Shown here: piece by piece, positions 33,505-39,662 of the stretch
Layout: each line of letters starts with the position of its first letter
Numbering within the stretch: position 1 is the first letter of the stretch
Source: Sphingobium scionense
Lineage (GTDB): Bacteria > Pseudomonadota > Alphaproteobacteria > Sphingomonadales > Sphingomonadaceae
Direction: 5' to 3'
DNA length: 48,803 bases
Assembly: GCF_014197035.1 (NCBI RefSeq)
Contig: NZ_JACIEU010000032.1
Coordinates: 1 to 48,803, forward strand
The notes under the pieces: model-generated
What the model saw: the letters and a program-made list of their open reading frames with translations, nothing else
Told to the model about the DNA's origin: nothing
The model's database searches: none
Made by a program: the position numbers and the translations under genes

Positions 33505-34223
33505 GCGGTCGTCCGCGCCGTTACAAACAGCGCCTCCTCGCAGAGCGCGAGCGCTTTGGCGGCATTGTCGCGACGGCCTGCATCGGCTCCGTCGAGATCA
33601 GTCAGGAAGCCGTGTCCCGATCCGGTGAAGGCACGCACCTGACACGCCGGCTGACGCTGGCCGATGTCCGCCAGCCGCGTCTGGACTTCCTCAGATATCA
33701 GATCGTCTTCGGCCCCGAACAGCGTCAGATGCGGCGTCGTCACCGTGTCGAGGTAGGTGAGGGGGACATCGACCGCTTCCTGGTTGGGAAGCCCCTGCGG
33801 AAAGCCGTAGAAGCTGACCAGTGCGGCCGGCAGGTTCCTGCGCGCCAACTCATAGACGAACAGGCCGCCGATGCAGAAGCCGACGACTCCGCCGATCCCA
33901 CGCCGCCGCGCATAACGCTCGAACGCATCGACGAAAGTGCGGTCCTTCAGCCGATGACGCCGTTCGAACGCCGCTTCGCGTGTATGCTCGGCGAGCTTGC
34001 CAAGATCCTCGAATGTGCGGATCAGGTCGACGACAGCGCCGCGGGCGGCAAGGTAGGCGGCAAAGCCCCGGTAGAACGAGGTGCAGCCGTAAATGTCCGG
34101 CAAGACGGCGATGCGACGGTCGGACGCATCGTCTCCGAACCGATAGCCGCTGATTTCGCCGTCCTGGAACAGCACGCCTGCATCGCCGCTCGGAAACGAG
34201 CTGCATTGCTCGATGTGACACAT
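33501..34223 (-). CDS. Dienelactone hydrolase
   Basis: A 240-residue alpha/beta hydrolase that opens dienelactone to maleylacetate. The triad is visible: nucleophilic cysteine in VGFCIGGLFVYE, aspartate in FGAEDDLISEE, histidine in GSGHGFLTD. DIYGCTSFYRG near residue 45 is typical of the family. Its presence marks the modified (chlorocatechol) ortho pathway rather than the ordinary catechol route. 28 bases separate it from the dioxygenase gene. Confidence 0.93.
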   Translation of the reverse strand: MCHIEQCSSFPSGDAGVLFQDGEISGYRFGDDASDRRIAVLPDIYGCTSFYRGFAAYLAARGAVVDLIRTFEDLGKLAEHTREAAFERRHRLKDRTFVDAFERYARRRGIGGVVGFCIGGLFVYELARRNLPAALVSFYGFPQGLPNQEAVDVPLTYLDTVTTPHLTLFGAEDDLISEEVQTRLADIGQRQPACQVRAFTGSGHGFLTDLDGADAGRRDNAAKALALCEEALFVTARTTA

Positions 34224-34251
34224 GATGAAAACCTCTTGGAAAGAACCGGCT

Positions 34252-35025
34252 TCAGGCCGCGCGCGACGCGATGACGTCAGGTGCGAGTTGGAAGTCGTTC
34301 TCGATCACCTTCTCGCCATTTTCCCGCACATCGGGCTTGATCTGGACCTGACGAACGCCATTGCAGCAATCGTCGTCAACATAGTCGCCCTGCTCGAAAT
34401 AGCTCTGCGTGGTGAGCGTATGATAGCCGTCCGCGCGGACCTTGAAGTGAACGTGCGCCGGGCGCCAGCTATGTCCCCCCATCATCTCCAGTAGCGCGCC
34501 GGTCGGCCCCTGGTCGGGAATCTTGTAGGGGACGGGCACGGTCGAACGGACGAAGTATCGACCTTCGGAGTCGGTCAGAACCTTGCCGCGATAATAGTTT
34601 GCCGGGATGTCGTTGTGGATGCCGCCATAATAGCCGTCCGGCGTCGAATGCCAGATGTCGACGGTAGCGCCGGCGATGGGCCTGCCTTGGAGATCCTTAA
34701 CCGTGCCGCGCACGATCATCGGGACGTTGCGATCGTCGTCATAGGTAAGAATCTCGCCGCCGTTCGAAATGAGGGGCGCGTCCGGCAGATAATAGGGGCC
34801 TTCGATAGTCCCCTCCGTGCCGCCGTAAGCGGCATTCTCGATGTCGCTGATGGTCGAGTTCAGGAAGACGTCGAGCAAAAGCGGAATCTCGCCCGCCTCG
34901 CCCGTTTTCACGGCATACATGACGCCGGCCCGATATTCGTCGAACGTCACTTCATGCTTGATAAGCGCCTGACGAATTCCGTTCACGATGTCAGACACCA
35001 CGGCATCAATACGATTGTTGCTCAT
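34252..35025 (-). CDS. Chlorocatechol 1,2-dioxygenase (intradiol)
   Basis: A 257-residue intradiol dioxygenase that cleaves (chloro)catechol to (chloro)muconate. Non-haem iron ligands: tyrosines in STPDGYYGGIH and ANYYRGKV, histidines in SWRPAHVHFKV. The N-terminal dimer helices and the blocks DVFLNSTI and EGPYYLPDAP match ClcA/TfdC; the length of about 257 is that of chlorocatechol enzymes, shorter than most catechol or hydroxyquinol ones. The start at 35025 has AGGAG six bases upstream. A LysR-type operator lies 47-103 bases before it. Confidence 0.9.
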   Translation of the reverse strand: MSNNRIDAVVSDIVNGIRQALIKHEVTFDEYRAGVMYAVKTGEAGEIPLLLDVFLNSTISDIENAAYGGTEGTIEGPYYLPDAPLISNGGEILTYDDDRNVPMIVRGTVKDLQGRPIAGATVDIWHSTPDGYYGGIHNDIPANYYRGKVLTDSEGRYFVRSTVPVPYKIPDQGPTGALLEMMGGHSWRPAHVHFKVRADGYHTLTTQSYFEQGDYVDDDCCNGVRQVQIKPDVRENGEKVIENDFQLAPDVIASRAA

Positions 35026-35071
35026 CTCTCCGCTCCTAACGCCTCTTTTCTTCGCGTCTGAGTCTAGCCCT

Positions 35072-35128
35072 CCGGCTGGCATACCGAAAAATACTATTAT
35101 GATGGCCTAGCCATACGGATTTCGTATC
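35072..35128 (-). promoter_or_regulatory. LysR-type operator/promoter of the chlorocatechol genes
   Basis: The dyad ATACGGATTTCGTAT (35114-35128) is a perfect ATAC-N7-GTAT site as bound by BenM, CatM and ClcR. Toward the gene follow CCATC, AATAGTATTTTT and GCCAGCCGGA, shared with the segment at 27435-27493. TTCGGT and TAGACT 16 bases apart on the minus strand may be the -35 and -10. It lies in the 107-base gap between the dioxygenase beta-subunit gene and the chlorocatechol dioxygenase gene, so the operon can start here as well as further upstream. Confidence 0.78.
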
Positions 35129-35132
35129 TAGG

Positions 35133-35609
35133 CTAGACCGGCAGGGCCAGCAGCGTCGCCACGCGGCTCGTGTCGAAGATCGCGCGCTTGCTCGCGAACC
35201 GCCATCGACCGTCGAGGCGAACGGCGCGATCGACATAGCGGCCGGCCTGATAGATCTTCGTCTCGCCTTCGAGGCCGGTCGACATGACCAGGTAGTTCGC
35301 GGTGAACTCGACCTCATCGCCCTGATGGCGCGAAATCTTCAGTCCCGACACGAAATGGCGGTAGATCGTCGGCGGGTAGATGTTCGCGTTCCGCAAGGCT
35401 GTGACACGATCACGCAGCATGTGCTTGTTCTCGCACCGGATCAGCGGCGCCGGGAGGTCGAAATCCACATTCTCTTTGGGGATGATCTCATAGAGGCAAT
35501 CGTCGGTGAAATGGTCCGGCCAAGCCTCCAGATCGTCATTGTCGATGGTCTCGACATAGGAATCGAGCAGCTCCTGGATCTCCGAGCGCAGTGCGATCGC
35601 CTGGTTCAT
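35133..35609 (-). CDS. Ring-hydroxylating dioxygenase, beta subunit (AndAd-like)
   Basis: A 158-residue small subunit of a Rieske dioxygenase, with an NTF2-like fold. CLYEIIPKENVDFDLPAPLI, NKHMLRDRVTALRNANIYPP and RFASKRAIFDTSRVATLLA resemble AndAd, the small subunit of the three-component anthranilate 1,2-dioxygenase. It is structural rather than catalytic. The start overlaps the alpha-subunit stop at ATGA. Confidence 0.9.
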   Translation of the reverse strand: MNQAIALRSEIQELLDSYVETIDNDDLEAWPDHFTDDCLYEIIPKENVDFDLPAPLIRCENKHMLRDRVTALRNANIYPPTIYRHFVSGLKISRHQGDEVEFTANYLVMSTGLEGETKIYQAGRYVDRAVRLDGRWRFASKRAIFDTSRVATLLALPV

Positions 35610-36856
35610 TGGACATCCTCCACCGGGAGATCCATGATCTTGGCGTAGCCCTGCCAGAAGGCGCGGATCATGTGCTCCGATATCGTCGAGCTTTCGTTCC
35701 CTTCGGCGCCGCGCCCCATGTCGAGCACGGAAAAGGCGTTCGGCGCCGTGGCCGTGCCGCGCTGGACCAGCTCGGTCGCCTCGGTATCTTCCATGGAGAT
35801 GTAGCCGGCGGGGCCGACCAGATTGGCCTGCTTGATGCGGAGCGCGCGTAGCTCCGGCGTGTCGTCCTCGTAGCCGAAGAAGTGAAATACCAGTTCGAAG
35901 TTGCTCGGCCCCTTGGGCAGGAGCTGTCTCGCGCAGAGCGTGTTGTGAATCTGCTGGAGGACAAGCTGGGGGAAGATCGCCTGGATGTGGTTGGTCGTCA
36001 CCTCATCATATTCCTTGATGAGCCCGAGCACGGAATCATCCTCCAGACGGAAGCCATCGGCGAAGGTGCGGATATTCTGTGCCTTATAGGCGTCGACCGC
36101 TTCGTTTTCGTCGCCCTTGGCGGCGAAGAACACGCTGCTCAGGCCATCGGTGTCAGGCTTGAGAACCAGCTTCGCGCTGACCCGGTAGATGTTGAAGGTG
36201 GTGTGGAACAGGTGAAGGAGGCTGGCGTGATAGGCGTCCTTCACATTCTCGAAATAGAGCTTCCAGTTCGAGCTGGAATATTGCCGCGTGCAGCCGAGAT
36301 AGACCACCGGTTTGTGAAAGAGGCGGTCGATATAGGGCCGCATGATCGGACCGAGAAAGTCCGGAAGCGGCACCGCCTCTTCGCTGAAAGTCGCGAAGAC
36401 CAGTCCGCGATAGCTGTCAACGCGAAGCTTCTGCAACCCATGGTTGGCGGGCTTGAAGTCGGCCGGCATGCCGCAGGCGCCTTTCTGGCCACGGCGGAAC
36501 GGGACGCCGATCAGATCGCCATTGGGCGCGTAGCTCCACTGATGATAGACACAATCATGCGTCTGGGCGTTGCCGCGATTGGCGCGGCACACTTCCGCGC
36601 CGCGATGGGCGCAGCGATTGACCCAGGCGGCGAGGCTGCCGTCCGCGCAGCGCGTCATGACCACCGGAGTATCGCCGACAAAGGTGCGCTTGAAATCGTG
36701 CGGGTTCGGGATTTCGGCTTCGAGTCCGAGGAAGTTCCACACAGGCCCGCGGAAGATGCGTTCCTGCTCTCGATCATAGATTTCCTGACTGCTGAACACA
36801 GTATAAGGAACGCGCGAACCATCGTCCCTTGGAAAAGTAAGTGCTTCGGCGTTCAC
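35606..36856 (-). CDS. Ring-hydroxylating dioxygenase, alpha subunit (AndAc/NagG type)
   Basis: A 416-residue catalytic subunit that inserts oxygen into an aromatic ring. Rieske ligands are Cys82, His84, Cys102 and His105 (CAHRGAEVC to DCVYHQW). The mononuclear iron site lies in ENVKDAYHASLLH near residues 204-216. FLGLEAEIPNPHDFKRTFVG is shared with anthranilate dioxygenase and salicylate 5-hydroxylase large subunits. Likely substrates are ortho-substituted benzoates, perhaps halogenated; the exact one cannot be read from sequence. The start is GTG 36856, with AGGAG eight bases upstream. First gene of the operon. Confidence 0.9.
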   Translation of the reverse strand: MNAEALTFPRDDGSRVPYTVFSSQEIYDREQERIFRGPVWNFLGLEAEIPNPHDFKRTFVGDTPVVMTRCADGSLAAWVNRCAHRGAEVCRANRGNAQTHDCVYHQWSYAPNGDLIGVPFRRGQKGACGMPADFKPANHGLQKLRVDSYRGLVFATFSEEAVPLPDFLGPIMRPYIDRLFHKPVVYLGCTRQYSSSNWKLYFENVKDAYHASLLHLFHTTFNIYRVSAKLVLKPDTDGLSSVFFAAKGDENEAVDAYKAQNIRTFADGFRLEDDSVLGLIKEYDEVTTNHIQAIFPQLVLQQIHNTLCARQLLPKGPSNFELVFHFFGYEDDTPELRALRIKQANLVGPAGYISMEDTEATELVQRGTATAPNAFSVLDMGRGAEGNESSTISEHMIRAFWQGYAKIMDLPVEDVQ

Positions 36857-37020
36857 AATCCCACTCCTGCTATGCCATGCAACGCGGCTAGCGCGAAGCT
36901 GGTCTCTTTTTCTATTCTTCGATGCAGGCCGATTTATTGAAAGACGCGAGAGATGTTGTTATCGTCGTCTTTCCCATAATGGCCTCTCCGGTGTTGCAGC
37001 TTATGCAGCGCGCTGAAGAG

Positions 37021-37062
37021 GTCAAATACCTTTGACAAATCGCCTCCATAGTCGAAACGTAT
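37021..37062. promoter_or_regulatory. Divergent promoter region with LysR-type site
   Basis: ATAGTCGAAACGTAT (37048-37062) is an ATAC-N7-GTAT-type dyad with one mismatch, 50 bases before the lysR start and 190 bases before the dioxygenase alpha gene. Its core CGAAACGTATG equals that of the site at 27479. Next to it is a perfect palindrome, GTCAAATACCTTTGAC (37021-37036). Both divergent genes are probably controlled here. Confidence 0.65.
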
Positions 37063-37111
37063 GGCGGTGGCGTCTCGCGATACGCAGCCTCGCTCGACGT
37101 GCGTGGAGCAA

Positions 37112-38035
37112 ATGGGTGGAGTCCCTGATTTGGAACTGCGGCATCTCAGATATTTCGTGGCGGTCGCGGAGGAGCTAAATTTCAGCCGGGCCGCGACGCG
37201 GCTGAATATCTCGCAGCCCCCCCTCAGCCAGCAGATTGCGGCGCTTGAAGCCGAATTGGGGGCGAAACTGCTTGTCCGGAACAGTCGGGGCGTGGAATTG
37301 ACCGCAGCGGGCCGAACCTTCCTCAAGCGAGCGCGGGAAGTCCTTTCGCAGGCTCAGGAGGCTGTAGCCGAGACCCGGCGAGCCGATCAAGGCGCGGCAG
37401 GGACCATCTCGGTCGGTTTCATGAGTTCGATCATGCTGCTCAAGCTGCGGCCATATCTCAGGCGATTTTGTGATGAGGTTCCATCGGCCGAGTTGATCCT
37501 TTCGCGCAAGCCGTCGGATCAGCAGTATATGGGGGTGCTGCGGGGTGATTTGGACGTCGGGTTCGTCGATCTCGCCCTCGATCACGCGGGTATCAGCGAT
37601 ACCGATCGCCTTGATGTGCGACCGGCGCTGGATGTGCGGCTCATGCTTTGTGTTTCGCAGGATCACCCGCTGGCCGACCGACAGAGCGTTTCGGCGCGAG
37701 ATCTCGTGGGTCTGCCGTTCCTGGCGCTTTCAAAGCACGGTTACTCCGCCTCATACGAGCGGCTATGCCAGATCTGCGACGATGCTGGCTTTGAGCCTTA
37801 TATCCGGCAGCAAGTGGAGAGTATGCCAGTCGCGATCACGATGGCGACCGCAGGCTATGGCGTGGCGCTCGTGCCGGACCTCCGTGGCACGCTCTCCGAT
37901 GTGAGCGCCGCGCGGCTGGTTCCACTCGACGAAGACCCGCGCGTAACAGTGTTTATGATTTCACGGCGGGAAGACCGCATGCCGCTTGTCGAACGGATGC
38001 GCGACATCTGCGGCACTGAGCCGATCGCGGACTAG
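37112..38035 (+). CDS. LysR-family regulator divergent from the dioxygenase operon
   Basis: A 307-residue LysR-type regulator. The HTH region is LELRHLRYFVAVAEELNFSR and ATRLNISQPPLSQQIAALE; the effector domain begins TISVGFMSSIMLLKLRPYL. It resembles BenM/CatR-type activators, like the regulator at 27509, but is clearly a different gene. GGAG five bases before ATG 37112 supports this start; the frame opens 17 codons earlier and crosses the operator. It most likely activates the dioxygenase operon in response to an aromatic inducer. Confidence 0.92.
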   Translation: MGGVPDLELRHLRYFVAVAEELNFSRAATRLNISQPPLSQQIAALEAELGAKLLVRNSRGVELTAAGRTFLKRAREVLSQAQEAVAETRRADQGAAGTISVGFMSSIMLLKLRPYLRRFCDEVPSAELILSRKPSDQQYMGVLRGDLDVGFVDLALDHAGISDTDRLDVRPALDVRLMLCVSQDHPLADRQSVSARDLVGLPFLALSKHGYSASYERLCQICDDAGFEPYIRQQVESMPVAITMATAGYGVALVPDLRGTLSDVSAARLVPLDEDPRVTVFMISRREDRMPLVERMRDICGTEPIAD

Positions 38036-38108
38036 CCTGCTCCACCGCGTGTCGACGACCGTTCTCAGATGGGCAGGACAACCTCGCGTTTCCATAGATG
38101 GCGTGACA

Positions 38109-38129
38109 TCAACCGAACCGTTCGGTATG
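38109..38129. promoter_or_regulatory. Palindromic operator, copy 1 (before tetR)
   Basis: TCAACCGAACCGTTCGGTAT contains the arms ACCGAA and TTCGGT around CCG. It lies about 65 bases before the tetR gene at 38192, consistent with autoregulation. The same core recurs at 43009 and 45398. Confidence 0.75.
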
Positions 38130-38191
38130 GTGCCATGGCTTAACACCCGCCAAATCGGCAGAGTTGTCCAAATGATGCACCAGGAGCGACG

Positions 38192-38803
38192 ATGGCAAGC
38201 CAGCAACACATCGACAAGAGAACGCACATCCTCAACGTCGCGGGGCGGCTGTTTCTCGAACATGGGTTCGCTGGCACATCAATGGGGGAGATCGCCAAGG
38301 CTGGGGCAGGGTCCAAGGGCACGCTCTACACCTATTTCGATAGCAAGGAGCAAATGTTCGAGGAGTTCATGCACGCGGAAATTGAAGCGCGCGTCGCTCC
38401 CGTTTTCGAACTTCCCACGCGAACCGATGATCCTACTGCCGTGCTCCGCGAACTCGGCATACGATACCTTGAACTGACCACCCATCCGACCGTCTCTGCG
38501 ATCCTGCGTCTGGTTATCGCAGAGGCGAGCCGATTTCCAAAGATTGGACGATTGTTCTATGAGGGCGGCCCAAAGGCCGCGCATGATAAGTTGGTCGCAT
38601 TCCTGCAACGCTGCACAGACCAGGGGCACTATGATATTGCGGACGTCTCGCTCGCCGCCTCGCAATTCGTCCGCTTATGCCAGGCGGATATCATGCTCGA
38701 ATTTCTGTTTTGCGTCCGCGAAGCGCCTGATCGGGTCGAGATCGATCATCTGGTGGACTCGGCCGTCGAAACCTTCACGGCCGCCTATGGACGCCGGTCA
38801 TAA
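38192..38803 (+). CDS. TetR-family regulator
   Basis: A 203-residue repressor. The TetR_N HTH is at residues 8-55 (KRTHILNVAGRLFLEHGFAG, then GSKGTLYTYFDSKEQMFEEF). The C-terminal ligand domain (about 80-195) belongs to the AefR-like TetR_C group, with RLFYEGGPKAAHDKLVAFLQ. A palindromic operator sits 65 bases upstream; two more copies flank the storage genes, so it may repress them. Its effector domain is similar to that of the protein at 47660. Confidence 0.92.
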   Translation: MASQQHIDKRTHILNVAGRLFLEHGFAGTSMGEIAKAGAGSKGTLYTYFDSKEQMFEEFMHAEIEARVAPVFELPTRTDDPTAVLRELGIRYLELTTHPTVSAILRLVIAEASRFPKIGRLFYEGGPKAAHDKLVAFLQRCTDQGHYDIADVSLAASQFVRLCQADIMLEFLFCVREAPDRVEIDHLVDSAVETFTAAYGRRS

Positions 38804-38882
38804 GCGGGATGTCTCAACAGCGAATGGGGCGATGCAGGGCACCGCCCGTCACCGGCGCCGCAGGGTATCTCGACACATTCGC

Positions 38883-39662
38883 CTACTGCATGAACCAGCC
38901 GTGGCTGACGACGATGGACTGACCCGTCAGGGCGTTGGTAGGGAAGGCCGCAAGGAACACTGCGGTCCGGGCGACATCATCCACGGTGGTAAATTCGCCG
39001 TCGACCGTCTCCTTCAGCATCACCTTCTTGATAACGTCCTCCTCGCTGATTCCAAGCTCCTGCGCCTGTTCAGGGATCTGTTTCTCGACCAACGGCGTCC
39101 TGACAAAACCTGGACATATGACATTGGCGCGGACGCCGTGGGGGGCGCCTTCTTTGGCGACCACCTTCGCGAGCCCGATCAGGCCGTGCTTCGCGGTCAC
39201 ATAGGGAGCCTTGAGGACGGATGCCTCCTTGGAGTGCACTGACCCCATGTAGATCACACTACCGCCACCTTGGGCATACATATGCTTGAGGCAAGCGCGC
39301 GTCGTTAGAAATGCGCCGTCAAGATGAATGGCGAGGAGCCGTTTCCAGTCGGAAAATTTAAATTGGTCGAGCGGCGCGACGATCTGAATCCCCGCATTCG
39401 ACACCAAAATGTCGATCCGGCCAAATCGCTGGATAACGGCTTCTATACCCGCTTCCACCTGAGCCTCGTCAGTCACGTCCATCGCCACGGCCATCGCTGT
39501 CTCGCCGCTAGGATCGAGAGCGGCTGCCGCAGCCTCAGCCTTTTCGAGTTGGAGGTCAGCGACTACAACCTTCGCTCCGTTGCGGACGAACTCATGGGCG
39601 ATGTCGTTGCCGATGCCGCTCCCCGCACCTGTGATGACGGCGACCTTGCCTGTTAATGTCAT
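38883..39662 (-). CDS. bdhA: D-3-hydroxybutyrate dehydrogenase
   Basis: A 259-residue short-chain dehydrogenase that interconverts 3-hydroxybutyrate and acetoacetate with NAD. Cofactor motif GAGSGIG near the N-terminus, NAG at about residue 90, catalytic YVTAK with a preceding serine (YMGSVHS). The C-terminus VVSHGWFMQ is a hallmark of 3-hydroxybutyrate dehydrogenases. It is the last gene of an operon with acetoacetate decarboxylase and a patatin fusion; the start overlaps the upstream stop at ATGA. Confidence 0.95.
   Translation of the reverse strand: MTLTGKVAVITGAGSGIGNDIAHEFVRNGAKVVVADLQLEKAEAAAAALDPSGETAMAVAMDVTDEAQVEAGIEAVIQRFGRIDILVSNAGIQIVAPLDQFKFSDWKRLLAIHLDGAFLTTRACLKHMYAQGGGSVIYMGSVHSKEASVLKAPYVTAKHGLIGLAKVVAKEGAPHGVRANVICPGFVRTPLVEKQIPEQAQELGISEEDVIKKVMLKETVDGEFTTVDDVARTAVFLAAFPTNALTGQSIVVSHGWFMQ

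Noticed and set aside
34252..35025. Hydroxyquinol 1,2-dioxygenase
   Set aside because: At 257 residues and with the ClcA/TfdC-like STPDG and VPVPY segments, a chlorocatechol enzyme is the better fit.
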